A stretch of 36,123 nucleotides of DNA from Candidatus Hodarchaeota archaeon (GTDB lineage: Archaea > Asgardarchaeota > Heimdallarchaeia > Hodarchaeales > Hodarchaeaceae), in assembly GCA_016839625.1 (NCBI GenBank), contig JAEOTY010000214.1:1-36123 (forward strand), in the 5' to 3' direction. The translations under genes were made by a program, and so were the position numbers. Below the pieces are notes generated by a model. It saw only the letters and a list, made by a program, of their open reading frames with translations. It was not told the origin of the DNA and searched no databases. This document shows positions 1 through 9,048 of the stretch, piece after piece (position 1 is the stretch's first letter; the number at the start of each line of letters is the position of its first letter).

Positions 1-1479
1 ATCAGTGAATCAAAAGGAGTTGAATGGCGTTCTGAGGGAGCAGGTCAATTCTCTGTTTCTTACATTGATAAACCAACCCGAGGAACAGATGTCATTCTGC
101 ATTTGAAGGAAGACGCCAAGGAGTTTGTCAATAAGTTTAAACTAGAATCAATTATCAAAAAATATAGTGATTTTGTTGGTTTTCCAATCTATGTTCAGGA
201 GATTAAGAAAGAAGAGGAGGAGGATGAAGAAGTAGAAGTAGAAGAATTAAAGCCAGTGAATCGTCAGATTCCAATCTGGCATCAGTCTGAAGATGAAGTA
301 AAAGACGAAGACTATAATGCTTTTTATCAGCAAGTGAGCCTTGATTGGACTGAACCTTTTCATCGTATTCAGTTAAATGTTGATGCTCCAATTCAATTTC
401 GTGCTCTTCTATTTCTTCCGAAACAGCGTAATAGAATGATGATGACCTCTATGTATCAGGATTATGGATTAAGACTCTACAGCAAGAAGATATTAGTTCA
501 GGAGAAAGCAAAGGATCTGCTTCCAGAGTTCCTCCGATTTATCATCGGTGTTGTAGACTCAGAGGACCTGCCACTAAATGTTAGTCGGGAGGTCATTCAG
601 GTAGATCGGACAATTCGACGAATTTCCAAAGTTATTACCAACAAAATTCTGAAGGAGCTCGAGAAAATATCTGATGAAAAAGAAGATCAATACTTGGAAT
701 GGTGGAAGCAATTTGGAGTTTTCATTAAAGAAGGTATTACACAAGATGAGAAACGAAGAAAAAAGCTTCTCAATCATCTCCGTGTTAAAACATCAAAATC
801 GGAGGATCAACTCATCACATTGGCAAAATATATAGATAATATGCCAGATGACCAGGAAGAAATTCTCTATCTCTTAGGAGAGAATCTTCAAGTTCTCAAG
901 CGAAGTCCCCATCTGGAACATTATACAAAACTTGACCAAGAAGTTATCTTCTTCGATGATCCTATTGATAGTTTTGTAGTAATGCATGTGACTGACTATA
1001 AAGACAAAAAATTCAAACCTATTGATCAAGCTGAACCAGAACCATCACCTTCCTCGGAGAAAGAAGACAAAAAATCTGAAGAAGAAGAGGAGGGGGAAAA
1101 GAAACCTGAAAAGGATGAGCTATTATCTAAAATGGCAGAATTACTTGGTGATAGAATCATTGACATTCGCTATACCGATTTGTTAACCGATAGTCCTTGC
1201 AGACTGGTCAATCCCGCTGGAATGGGTGCATTTACACGTGTTCTCAAATATATGGATGAAAGCTATTTACCTCAAAAAAAGATCATGGAGATTAATAAAA
1301 AACATACTCTCATTTCTCAGCTCGATACAATTCTTGAAAAAGAACCCGAGTCCCCATTAATTGAACTATGTACCTTTCTATTATTTGAAAGTCAAGAGCT
1401 AGCAGAAGGTGTTCTACAAGATCCAACGGAAATAGTAAAACGAGTAAATATTCTGATGAAAGAGGTTTTAAAAAATTAA
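1..1479 (+). CDS. htpG: Hsp90 / HtpG-type molecular chaperone, 3' part of gene
   Basis: ATP-dependent chaperone of the Hsp90 family. The reading frame is open from base 1, so the gene starts upstream; 492 residues are visible, and the N-terminal nucleotide pocket is mostly missing. The first visible residues include SEGAGQF and KPTRGTDVILHLKED, matching the end of the Hsp90 N domain. A short acidic linker (about nt 205-255) follows, then the middle domain (PIWHQ, FRALLFLPKQ, LPLNVSREV) and the C-terminal dimerisation domain (SPHLEHY, DPIDSFVV, LTDSPCRLV). A second acidic insert lies at about nt 1033-1119. The protein ends EVLKN, so it has no MEEVD co-chaperone tail and is expected to be cytosolic. 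Hsp90 is patchy in archaea. The gene converges on the GMC oxidoreductase, with 17 bp between the ends. Confidence 0.95.
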   Translation: MSESKGVEWRSEGAGQFSVSYIDKPTRGTDVILHLKEDAKEFVNKFKLESIIKKYSDFVGFPIYVQEIKKEEEEDEEVEVEELKPVNRQIPIWHQSEDEVKDEDYNAFYQQVSLDWTEPFHRIQLNVDAPIQFRALLFLPKQRNRMMMTSMYQDYGLRLYSKKILVQEKAKDLLPEFLRFIIGVVDSEDLPLNVSREVIQVDRTIRRISKVITNKILKELEKISDEKEDQYLEWWKQFGVFIKEGITQDEKRRKKLLNHLRVKTSKSEDQLITLAKYIDNMPDDQEEILYLLGENLQVLKRSPHLEHYTKLDQEVIFFDDPIDSFVVMHVTDYKDKKFKPIDQAEPEPSPSSEKEDKKSEEEEEGEKKPEKDELLSKMAELLGDRIIDIRYTDLLTDSPCRLVNPAGMGAFTRVLKYMDESYLPQKKIMEINKKHTLISQLDTILEKEPESPLIELCTFLLFESQELAEGVLQDPTEIVKRVNILMKEVLKN

Positions 1480-1496
1480 TTTAGAAAGAGGAATCC

Positions 1497-2807
1497 TTAT
1501 GCCTCTTCAATGATCTGATTGGCTAATCTTTTTGCAAAAGCCATCAAAGTCAGAATTAACGGACTTCCCATAGAACGAGGCAATATACTGGAATCACAAA
1601 CATATAGATTCGGGATTTTTGTCTGAAGATTGGAATCCACAACCTCTCCAATACTATTTGTACCTCCAGGATGAGCTCCCCGAATAGGAGTAGAGAAAAT
1701 TTGATTTGGTTTCGACCCTGCCTCTACCAAAACCTCTCGTGCTAGGGAGTCACCTTGTTCAAGACGCTTTTGATCTTCTTCAGTCAGAATTTTAGAGATT
1801 TTTATCCCAAATCTACCAGGAATTAGTGTACCATTTTTTTCGTCTTGGATCTTAGTCATTATTCCCATAAGACTACGATAATGACGAAATTTCAAGACTT
1901 TCAGCGGATTCCGTTGATATGCGAAGGTTATTAGAAAAAGTCCCCATGGATCTACAACAGGACTATGTAAAATCCCCTCCTCCTCATAGAATTTGAATGT
2001 GCCAACAGTCATTGGTATGTCGTGGATTGTTCGGTGGTTTTTTTCTGAGGCTACTGCATATGTAAAAACCATGGGATCCATGAAAAAACTTCCCCCTGCG
2101 TTCTTAATTCCAGATTTTTTCAATATGATTGGTGAATGTACTCCCCCTCCAGAGATAACGATTCTATTCGCCCTGAGTGTGTGTCCTCGATTGGGTTTTA
2201 CACCAATAGCTTTTCCATTCTCCATTACTACATGATCTACTTTCTTCTTTTGAATTTGAAGTCCTTTCGATTTTCCTTCTTCGATTAAGGTTCGTGCCGT
2301 GAATTTAGCATTTCGTTTACACCCTAACATACACGCTGAACAGTTTGGAACACAAATAGTAGGATCAATGAATTTATGAAATCTGATCCACTCGTGACCA
2401 ACACTGTTACCAGCATCTAAAAGATGAAGATTGCCTTTTCCAATCAATTCATCAGGTAGAATAGTTGTACCTGTTTCTTTTTCTGCCTCGTCTAATTCTC
2501 GTTCCAGATCAATTCCCCAGGGTTGAAAAAATTCTCGAGGTGGGCGGTAAGCTGTTCCAGCACTAATAACTGAGGAACCCCCTACTGTAATTCCAGATGC
2601 TACCAATAAATGCTCTTTTGTGTAGCGAAATCCCTTCCTATCAGCAATTCGAATAACTGCTAAGTGGTTTCCAAGAAATCGATGGTTCCCACCTTTTTCA
2701 AGTAGAAGCACACGTTGACCTGCTTTTGTGAGATCACATGCTAAAGTTGCTCCTGCAATGCCTGAACCGACGATAATTGTGTCAAAAGCAGTAGTCGTGG
2801 TATTCAC
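1497..2807 (-). CDS. GMC-family FAD-dependent oxidoreductase
   Basis: A 436-aa flavoprotein of the glucose-methanol-choline oxidoreductase family, which oxidises alcohols, sterols or sugars; the substrate cannot be told from sequence. The N-terminal FAD-binding Rossmann motif is VGSGIAGATLA, followed by LLLEKGG. A GGSS motif at about residue 77 fits the family. A Cys-rich segment, C-x3-C-x2-C-x3-C followed by KRNAKF, lies at about residues 152-168; related Cys/AK segments occur in long-chain alcohol oxidase-like members. The C-terminal segment has HPGGTNSIGEVVD and VCDSSILPRSMGSPL, the usual GMC C-terminal signature. The start is GTG with GAAGG just upstream. No signal peptide is seen. It is the last gene of a leftward group behind the 244-aa protein and the Roadblock protein. 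Confidence 0.85.
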   Translation of the reverse strand: MNTTTTAFDTIIVGSGIAGATLACDLTKAGQRVLLLEKGGNHRFLGNHLAVIRIADRKGFRYTKEHLLVASGITVGGSSVISAGTAYRPPREFFQPWGIDLERELDEAEKETGTTILPDELIGKGNLHLLDAGNSVGHEWIRFHKFIDPTICVPNCSACMLGCKRNAKFTARTLIEEGKSKGLQIQKKKVDHVVMENGKAIGVKPNRGHTLRANRIVISGGGVHSPIILKKSGIKNAGGSFFMDPMVFTYAVASEKNHRTIHDIPMTVGTFKFYEEEGILHSPVVDPWGLFLITFAYQRNPLKVLKFRHYRSLMGIMTKIQDEKNGTLIPGRFGIKISKILTEEDQKRLEQGDSLAREVLVEAGSKPNQIFSTPIRGAHPGGTNSIGEVVDSNLQTKIPNLYVCDSSILPRSMGSPLILTLMAFAKRLANQIIEEA

Positions 2808-2868
2808 AACCTTCTTTCTTGATCATCTAATCTGAGGAATCTACTACAACGAAGGTTTATACTGAGAT

Positions 2869-3603
2869 TTAATTGAATAATGAATGAGAAAATTTTACTT
2901 TGAAGCCTATTCGTTGTAAATACCCAAGGAAGTTGATTGCTTCATCATTAGCTGTAGTTTTATAACTAATTACTACAGGAGGAATAATTTCTGCAACTGC
3001 TGTTTTCGCCATCTTCGCTGTAGTCGATTTGGTCTCAGATAACCTTTCTTCAACGATACTATTTCGAATTATACTAGTAGTATCGTCAAATCTTATATAA
3101 GTAAATCCTAGGATATCTTTTTCGTCAGGTTTGTCACTTCTTGATCTTCCTTTTGAGATGAATTCGAGGATACTATCTTGAACCTTACTCCCTGTTTTGA
3201 GGGCTATTTTAGCCACACTGTCAATACTCTGAACAAGGCCATCCACCATACCTTTTTTCTCCCCACTTTTATCTAAGGTAACGGTACTATATGTGATAGT
3301 ATAGTAACTCGGCTCGAAGATCACATTGTACCGAGGAGGATAACCTATTTGATCTTTAATTAGGCGAAAGGCAAATGATCCTCCTGGGATTAGCGAAAGA
3401 ATGCCATGAAAAGCTGATTCAATAGCTACAATTTTCGCAACCTCTGCAAAGCCTTCAATATTCTGTTTATTGATCCAGAAACAGCGAGGTACCCTACCAC
3501 TGTTACTTTTGATTTTCCCAGCAATGAGATACCCTTGATAGACCTCTAAGACCACAGGTTCTTTGAAATCAAGATAAATACTAGCGAATTGTTCGATCCT
3601 CAT
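2869..3603 (-). CDS. Conserved-looking hypothetical protein, 244 aa
   Basis: I do not recognise the family. The protein is soluble-looking. A mixed N-terminal part (YLDFKEPVVLEVYQGYLIAGKI) appears beta-rich, a weakly hydrophobic segment (GILSLIPGGSFAF) lies near residues 67-80, and a lysine/serine-rich middle is followed by a beta-like C-terminus (EIIPPVVISYKTT, GFKVKFSHSLF). The start codon ATG is supported by GAGGAT with a 5-nt spacer. It lies between the Roadblock gene (138 bp upstream) and the GMC oxidoreductase (61 bp downstream), all leftward, so co-transcription is possible. No catalytic motif is visible. Confidence 0.75.
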   Translation of the reverse strand: MRIEQFASIYLDFKEPVVLEVYQGYLIAGKIKSNSGRVPRCFWINKQNIEGFAEVAKIVAIESAFHGILSLIPGGSFAFRLIKDQIGYPPRYNVIFEPSYYTITYSTVTLDKSGEKKGMVDGLVQSIDSVAKIALKTGSKVQDSILEFISKGRSRSDKPDEKDILGFTYIRFDDTTSIIRNSIVEERLSETKSTTAKMAKTAVAEIIPPVVISYKTTANDEAINFLGYLQRIGFKVKFSHSLFN

Positions 3604-3741
3604 ATATAATCCTCAGAATTACTTGTTTGGTTTTATTACACTAAAAGAGAAAAGGATTTTCTTTGAAAGAACTATTTCTCAAAAGAAGGGTTACCGAATT
3701 ATTTTCTGTATAAGAGGAATTAGATCAAAGTCACGGTGCAA

Positions 3742-4125
3742 TTATAACATTTCTGATAAGATTTGTGCTAATTGCTTTGCTAAAACACGAACCAACCCCA
3801 TATTCTTTGAACCATTAGCAGTAATACTAACGACAGCATTCTCTCCCGCACTTTGAATGACAACAAAACCAAACTCCCCTGTAAGCATAACTTCTTTCAT
3901 TTCCCCCTGTTCCAACTGGGATAAAACACGTTCCGATAATGATTGACTCGCAGCAGTCATCGCGGCAATGACTGTTTCTTCTTCATCGGAAGTAGATGCA
4001 ATAGGAAGGCCATCTGGACTTACAACGGTGATAACCTGAATAGAAGGAGATTTGCCAATATATTTTGCCAGTATCGCATCTAGTCCTTGATTTCTAGAGT
4101 TTGTTTCTTTACTGATATCAATCAT
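3742..4125 (-). CDS. Roadblock/LC7 domain protein
   Basis: A 127-aa single-domain Roadblock/LC7 protein. The fold shows an N-terminal helix (LDAILAKYIGKSP), the strand-turn-strand VITVVSPDGLPIASTS, a central helix (AAMTAASQSLSERVLSQL), strands MLTGEFGFVVIQSAG and NAVVSITAN, and a C-terminal helix (MGLVRVLAKQLAQILSEML). Roadblock proteins dimerise and commonly bind or regulate small Ras-like GTPases (MglB, Ragulator, dynein light chain). They are abundant in Asgard archaea. The ATG start has GTGAT five bases upstream, complementary to the 16S rRNA tail. No GTPase gene is present in this window, so the partner is unknown. Confidence 0.88.
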   Translation of the reverse strand: MIDISKETNSRNQGLDAILAKYIGKSPSIQVITVVSPDGLPIASTSDEEETVIAAMTAASQSLSERVLSQLEQGEMKEVMLTGEFGFVVIQSAGENAVVSITANGSKNMGLVRVLAKQLAQILSEML

Positions 4126-4575
4126 CTGAAATCACGAGTGTTCTCAGGAAAGCTATTACCTCCGCTATTTCTTTAAATTATCTAGACAGAATGTTAGAAG
4201 GTTTAGAAGTATAGAAAATAACTTGAAGAAATAAGAAATACATTTATTCCAACAAATATCAGTAAATCAATGGTTAAAGTACATGAATCATTGTATTCGT
4301 AGATCAATAGTAAATTAATAGGGATTTTAAAATATGATTCGATTAAGAGAGAGTAGCCAGGAAATTGTACGATCTGCTTCCGATTTTAAGAAATGCATTT
4401 ATTCAACCTAGGGGAAAGAGATATTAAACGTGATTTTTAATCGAATAGATAGTATTTAATAACAGGATATTTCATGAGATCTTAGTTGCTATTTTATGCT
4501 AAAAGAGTAACTTCATATCTAAAAGATTCTGAACCTATTAAAAAAATTGAAAACGCCAGAAGCAAGGTGTTGTTC
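4126..4575. promoter_or_regulatory. Divergent intergenic region with an imperfect direct repeat
   Basis: This AT-rich stretch separates the leftward Roadblock gene from the rightward V4R gene and should hold both promoters. An 18-nt direct repeat with one mismatch, TAAGAAATRCATTTATTC, occurs at 4232-4249 and 4387-4404. TATA-like AT tracts lie at about 4450-4460. A frame is open from a TTG at 4486, but no ribosome binding site supports starting there. I see no RNA gene. Confidence 0.4.
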
Positions 4576-6156
4576 ATGACAGAACCCATAAAGATCATTC
4601 TTTTCAAAGGGCCTCATTGTGCTACTTGTAAGCCTGTAGCGAAGCATCTGAAACGGATTGTGGAAACGTCTCAAGGGGGAGCGACTATGACAACCATTGA
4701 CACTGACGAAAACCGAGACATTGCACTAAAATATGGTGTATACAACGTCCCGCATGTGCTATTTAACGATGAGGTTATTCTCACTGCAACCCAAGCTGCC
4801 TCAATGTTCTCTGCGTTTGGTCAAACCGATGATATGTCTATGTTTTCTTCGGATCAATATGACCTCTTTAACTTTCTTTTTAACAAATTGATAGAAGCAG
4901 GAGTCAAAGCGAGCGAAACTGATCTGGATCGTTGGCGAAAATTATCAATTATCACTGTTTCAGAAAGATTACTGAATATTGAAGAGTTAGAGACGGTTAC
5001 TCGCCCTTCAGTTGGAGATTATGTTCACATAGGTCATCTTCAATCTATTGTTACTTCTCTTTTGGCAATCAACCCTAGCGCGAAAACTTATCTATTCCGT
5101 TCTGGAGAATTAGCTGGAAAATTTGGATCAGCTCAATCTTGGATTCATAGGTTTAATCCTAAGATTATGGCGACTCACCGGATGAAGTCGCGCTTTAAAG
5201 AATTGCTAAAAGGATTAAAAGTTCTTTATGGGCCAAATCCTATGTCCGCTATAGCTTCAGAGCTTAATTTCACCCAAATAGAACCATATCACGCTCAATT
5301 GCAAATTAAAGATTCTGGCCTTGCTGTATTAAACTCTGATATTGGTCAAGATGTCTGTGGATTCATATCTGGGGAAATTGCAGGACTTATTGAAGTAACC
5401 TTGGGTGAGAAGGCTGCTGTTGAAGAGACAAAGTGCTGGGGATTAGGAGATGATTATTGTGAATTTGATATCAGACTGGGTGCCGAATCAGATCAATATA
5501 AAGCATCTACAGTTGAATCGAAGGAGTTTTTTAGTGACTCTGACCGATTACGATTTGACCTCTCGTTATCAACTATATCTCGAAACATGTACGATTCGAT
5601 TCTCAATCGGAGGATAATGAGACCTGGTATTGGTGATCTGATTCATATTTCTGTTTTACAGCATATTATTACCTCGGTCAAGTTTTCTGATCCATTTAAT
5701 TCCACTTTGTTGGCCTACGCAGGTCAAAACTATGGTCAAATTCTAGAAGATGTAGGAAGCATCAGTAGAATTATGATGCGACGAAATCTCAATTTTGCAT
5801 TTCCTATGGAATTTCCTCAAGCCTGTGAGGTGTTAGGACATTATTTTAACACGGCAGGAAGGCTCTTGACTCGAATTCATGGAGATGTTTCTGTTGAAAT
5901 TATTGATGATGAATCTGCTGTATTTAGAGTCTGGGAGAGTGCAGCTACCTCTGGAATTGATCTTTCGACTGTAGACCTTTCAGCTCTCTTTCCAGGAGCG
6001 GAGATACCCGCTAAAGTAACGACTTTGGACGATTTCATGGCTGGTTTTCTTAATGGACGACTAAACCTATTGGTTGAAGACGAGATTATCGTCCGTGAAA
6101 CCAAATGTCAAGCCCATGGTCATCCTTATTGTGAATTTGAAGCAGAGCTGGATTAG
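4576..6156 (+). CDS. Thioredoxin-fold protein fused to two V4R domains
   Basis: A 526-aa fusion. Residues 1-75 form a thioredoxin/glutaredoxin-like fold with C15-A-T-C18 and the cis-proline motif NVPH (P59). Two V4R (4-vinyl-reductase-type) domains follow, each closing with the family's Cys motif: ETKCWGLGDDYCEF (nt about 5427-5465) and ETKCQAHGHPYCEF (nt about 6097-6138). V4R domains bind small ligands, and the clustered cysteines may hold a metal or sense redox state. A thiol-disulfide module feeding two V4R sensors is a reasonable but unproven reading. The ATG at 4576 is preferred over the TTG at 4486 because AAGGTG lies 6 nt upstream and the thioredoxin fold begins there. No membrane segment is visible. 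The gene converges on the rhomboid gene, with 13 bp between the ends. Confidence 0.85.
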   Translation: MTEPIKIILFKGPHCATCKPVAKHLKRIVETSQGGATMTTIDTDENRDIALKYGVYNVPHVLFNDEVILTATQAASMFSAFGQTDDMSMFSSDQYDLFNFLFNKLIEAGVKASETDLDRWRKLSIITVSERLLNIEELETVTRPSVGDYVHIGHLQSIVTSLLAINPSAKTYLFRSGELAGKFGSAQSWIHRFNPKIMATHRMKSRFKELLKGLKVLYGPNPMSAIASELNFTQIEPYHAQLQIKDSGLAVLNSDIGQDVCGFISGEIAGLIEVTLGEKAAVEETKCWGLGDDYCEFDIRLGAESDQYKASTVESKEFFSDSDRLRFDLSLSTISRNMYDSILNRRIMRPGIGDLIHISVLQHIITSVKFSDPFNSTLLAYAGQNYGQILEDVGSISRIMMRRNLNFAFPMEFPQACEVLGHYFNTAGRLLTRIHGDVSVEIIDDESAVFRVWESAATSGIDLSTVDLSALFPGAEIPAKVTTLDDFMAGFLNGRLNLLVEDEIIVRETKCQAHGHPYCEFEAELD

Positions 6157-6169
6157 CGAGAATTTTCTT

Positions 6170-6772
6170 TCACGAAAAATATTGTCGATGTATCCACATG
6201 ACTCCTATTCCACCGAGTAGACCAAATAAATGAGCGATAATGTTGGTATCACTTCCTATTGTTATCATAAAGAATAATATTATCAGATAAACCGCTTGCT
6301 TTTGTTCGTGCTTTGATTTTCCCTTGAGTTGGTAATATAGGGCTCCCAATAGTCCATAAATCGCTCCCGAAGCTCCGAGTGAAGCAAAATTAATGCCTAA
6401 AATAATCAGTAAAAGGGTTGCAATATTTCCTAGTAGTCCGCTACAAATAAATACAATTGTGACAATCCGGCCCTGGGTTAATTCCTCCAGTCGAGAACTG
6501 AATATTAGCAAAAAAAGTAGATTTGACCCCAAATGCACAACATTACTATGAATCCAGATTGCAGTGAATAATCGATAGATTTCACCTTGTAAAACTAGTT
6601 CATTATCTTGTATTATCAAATCAAGTGCTTCGGGAGATTGTACAAGGAGATTATAAGGAAATAAAACCATTAATAAAAGATAAATTCCAAGGATGGTAAT
6701 CGACAAAACAAAAGTTGTGAAAAAAGATGGGAGAACTCTATTCATTTCGAGATCTTTCAAAGGATTTTTCAA
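6170..6772 (-). CDS. Rhomboid-family intramembrane serine protease
   Basis: A 200-aa membrane protein with about six hydrophobic segments. All catalytic elements of active rhomboids are present: H75 and H80 with N84 in the HxxxxHxxxN motif (IHSNVVHLGSN), the nucleophile S135 in GASG, and the partner H181 in NIIAHLFG. It is expected to cleave single-pass membrane proteins within the membrane; the substrate is unknown. The start used here is a TTG overlapping the stop of the upstream glycosyltransferase-like gene by 4 nt (TTGA), which suggests translational coupling. An ATG at 6745 is a possible alternative and would leave all catalytic residues intact. Confidence 0.9.
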   Translation of the reverse strand: MKNPLKDLEMNRVLPSFFTTFVLSITILGIYLLLMVLFPYNLLVQSPEALDLIIQDNELVLQGEIYRLFTAIWIHSNVVHLGSNLLFLLIFSSRLEELTQGRIVTIVFICSGLLGNIATLLLIILGINFASLGASGAIYGLLGALYYQLKGKSKHEQKQAVYLIILFFMITIGSDTNIIAHLFGLLGGIGVMWIHRQYFS

Positions 6773-8043
6773 AACGTTATCTCCACATTTTTCACTCTAA
6801 AACCACTCATAGAGAGGAGAGAGGTTACTGAAGTAGTTACTAAGCCAATAACGCAAATTATTGATGATAGAAAGAATAAGGGATTGACCATATATGTCTC
6901 GTAGCCTTCATAAAACCAAAGAATCGACCACCACCCAGAACCTAAGTAAACTAAGAAGAGGCTAACGAACAAACCTAAAATAGATATGTCAATCATTCTT
7001 GATGTTTGTGGGGAATACCGCTCTGTAATCAATAAAAACAGTGAAAAAGTGAAAAACGGAAAGAAAAATGGAATGTAGTGGGGATGTAGAATCCGGTTGA
7101 GTGCCATGAAAATAGTTATGAAAGGGAGAGTTGCTTCAATCACTTGTTTTGTGTTCGTTGGGGGCTTTTTTTTGATGAATAATAGAATGTACACACCAAA
7201 AACAGCTAGTTGAATGAAAAAAGGGATCAAAGTTGTTGAGATTTCTGAAAAAAGATAGGTGTAGAAAGACATACTAGGGTCAGGCCGGTTAGTATGAATG
7301 AGAAAAACATCGCTAAGATAAGCTTCAGGGGCCAACAGCAAAAAGGGGAGTGATCCGCAAAGAAAAGTGAGACCCGCGGCGATCCAGATCATTATCGATT
7401 TTAAATCTTTGCTATGAATCCCCCAAACTAGGAGAGGTAGCATATATACACCCGCAATCGGTTTTATTAAGAGTGATAATCCGAAACATAACCCGCTCTG
7501 TATGTATTGGGTATGTTTAAACAGAATAAATCCTAAAAGGACAAAAAAAAGCATAAAATTTTCATGAAATCCCCCCAAGATAATTCCTAAGGTTGAAGGA
7601 TTAAGTAAAAACCAGTTCAATGCAATAATGGCAATCGTTTGGGCTTTAGGATGAGGACGGATGTAACTTAATATGATATAGTAAACCAGCAATCCCACAA
7701 TTAGATTAAATGCGATTAAAAACAACTTAGCCAATTGCCATGTGAATGTTTCTACCCCAATTAGAGCAATCAAAAAGCCTAAAGTGTAAAGATATAAAGG
7801 TGGATATTGTGGCCGTGGTAGTTCAGAGTTATTAACTATGATCTGACCAATATCTCGATAAAGTAGTTTCCCCCGTGCGATCTCTTTGGCTGCTTCAAGT
7901 TGAAGAATAAAGTCTATTGGATTATAATAACTCAATCCGATAATCAGATGAATTACTAAATTTCCAAACAAGGAAAGAAGGATCCATTGGTGATTCTTAT
8001 TGAAGCGGGGACTGAATGGAAGTACCACCTTTTTTTTAATCAT
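6769..8043 (-). CDS. GT-C-type polytopic glycosyltransferase-like protein
   Basis: A 424-aa protein with roughly ten hydrophobic segments. The first external loop carries PIDFILQLEAAKEIARGKLLYRD, where an acidic residue follows the first membrane segment, as in GT-C enzymes of the GT87/DUF2029 and mannosyltransferase groups. PQYPPLYLY and a conserved LNPST-like loop also fit. Such enzymes transfer sugar from a polyprenyl-phosphate donor on the outer face of the membrane; acceptor and sugar cannot be told here. The ATG start has no clear ribosome binding site, and a TATA-like CATATATATT sits about 45 nt upstream. Its first codons contain one copy of a 28-bp repeat found again at 13031. It is transcribed with the rhomboid gene. 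Confidence 0.75.
   Translation of the reverse strand: MIKKKVVLPFSPRFNKNHQWILLSLFGNLVIHLIIGLSYYNPIDFILQLEAAKEIARGKLLYRDIGQIIVNNSELPRPQYPPLYLYTLGFLIALIGVETFTWQLAKLFLIAFNLIVGLLVYYIILSYIRPHPKAQTIAIIALNWFLLNPSTLGIILGGFHENFMLFFVLLGFILFKHTQYIQSGLCFGLSLLIKPIAGVYMLPLLVWGIHSKDLKSIMIWIAAGLTFLCGSLPFLLLAPEAYLSDVFLIHTNRPDPSMSFYTYLFSEISTTLIPFFIQLAVFGVYILLFIKKKPPTNTKQVIEATLPFITIFMALNRILHPHYIPFFFPFFTFSLFLLITERYSPQTSRMIDISILGLFVSLFLVYLGSGWWSILWFYEGYETYMVNPLFFLSSIICVIGLVTTSVTSLLSMSGFRVKNVEITF
8011..8038. repeat. 28-bp perfect direct repeat, copy 1 (inside a gene)
   Basis: These 28 bases are identical to 13031-13058 in the same orientation. They begin ACTGAATGGAAGTACC and end in an eight-T run plus A. Here they encode residues 3-11 of the GT-C protein (KKKVVLPFS) on the minus strand. 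Identity stops abruptly on both sides. Confidence 0.9.
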
Positions 8044-8283
8044 CCTGTACTACTAACATCCGTGTATGGTGCGAGCATTAGCTAAGAATATATATGGATA
8101 TTAATATTAGAATCCTTTCTGAATTCATATCCAATTTCATATTATTATTAAACAAGTAGCTGAAAGTACACTCGGTGCTAAAACTTCAGTAAGAACTCCA
8201 CTAATCCTCAAAATTCCCTTTGATACCAGTTAAATTATGTAATACTTGGACATCTCCTAATCTATTAAGGACATGACATAACT

Positions 8284-9048
8284 ATGGCGAGAAAAAAGCC
8301 TCAATGCCCACGGATGGCATTTTTTATTGTTACTCATGGAGTTCCAACTGTCTCAATAGGATTCTCAAGTGAGCAAAGTCTGTTGTTTGGGGGGATTCTA
8401 TCTGCAATTAATTCCTTAACAGAGTCCGAAACTGGTATGGGGCAATTAAATGACATTCAGGCGAAGGAGGGACGTATTTACATTCAAAGTACCGAACATG
8501 ATGCTCTGGTTGGATTCTTTGTTTGGAGTCGCACAGGTTTTCCAGATGAAATAAGTCAACAAATGAGGGTGTTATCTGGAGGGTTAGGTGCAAGGTATTT
8601 AGCTGAATATGTATTCAATGTAGATTTTAAACGGTTTTTACAAGTAGGTGCTCTCCCAGATAAATACCAGATTAAATTAGGTTATCAATCAATATTCAAT
8701 TGGCGTAAACAGTTAAAAGAATCACCTTTCCGAGAAACTGATACTTTGGAAAAACAACTGGGGAAAATTGATCGGTCAATTTTCGATCGACTCGGTCTAG
8801 ACCTTTCCGATTTGACTTTTCCCGAAAGAATAGAGAATGCCATTAATAACGCTGTGTGGATTGCTCTTAAGTCTACGCTAGAAGCTGATGTCTCTACATT
8901 AATCACATCTCGCAATATTGACCAACTTATCCCTAGTTTGAGATTAAAGATAAAAAATCTAATGACTGAAGAGATTCGACAGCTCGGTCCTGCTGCTCTA
9001 CTCAAAAAGGCATTATTACAAGGAGTTGTTTTTGATTGGCCTCGGTGA
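8284..9048 (+). CDS. Probable longin-like domain protein
   Basis: A 254-aa soluble protein. Residues 10-115 show a pattern I read as longin/Roadblock-like: the strand FFIVTHGVPTVSIGFS, the helix LLFGGILSAINSLTESE, a strand pair around LNDIQAKEGRIYIQST and ALVGFFVWS, and a long helix (EISQQMRVLSGGLGARYL). The helix followed by a short amphipathic strand resembles the longin domains found beside small GTPases in Asgard archaea and in eukaryotic Mon1/Ccz1/Fuz. The C-terminal half is helical and unassigned. Assignment rests on pattern only. The start ATG has AAGGA about 12 nt upstream, and an ATG at 8314 is also possible. The gene overlaps the 603-aa gene downstream, so the two are probably made together. 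Confidence 0.65.
   Translation: MARKKPQCPRMAFFIVTHGVPTVSIGFSSEQSLLFGGILSAINSLTESETGMGQLNDIQAKEGRIYIQSTEHDALVGFFVWSRTGFPDEISQQMRVLSGGLGARYLAEYVFNVDFKRFLQVGALPDKYQIKLGYQSIFNWRKQLKESPFRETDTLEKQLGKIDRSIFDRLGLDLSDLTFPERIENAINNAVWIALKSTLEADVSTLITSRNIDQLIPSLRLKIKNLMTEEIRQLGPAALLKKALLQGVVFDWPR

Noticed and set aside
4486-4575. TTG start of the V4R fusion gene
   Set aside because: No ribosome binding site, and the thioredoxin fold begins just after ATG 4576, which has AAGGTG upstream.
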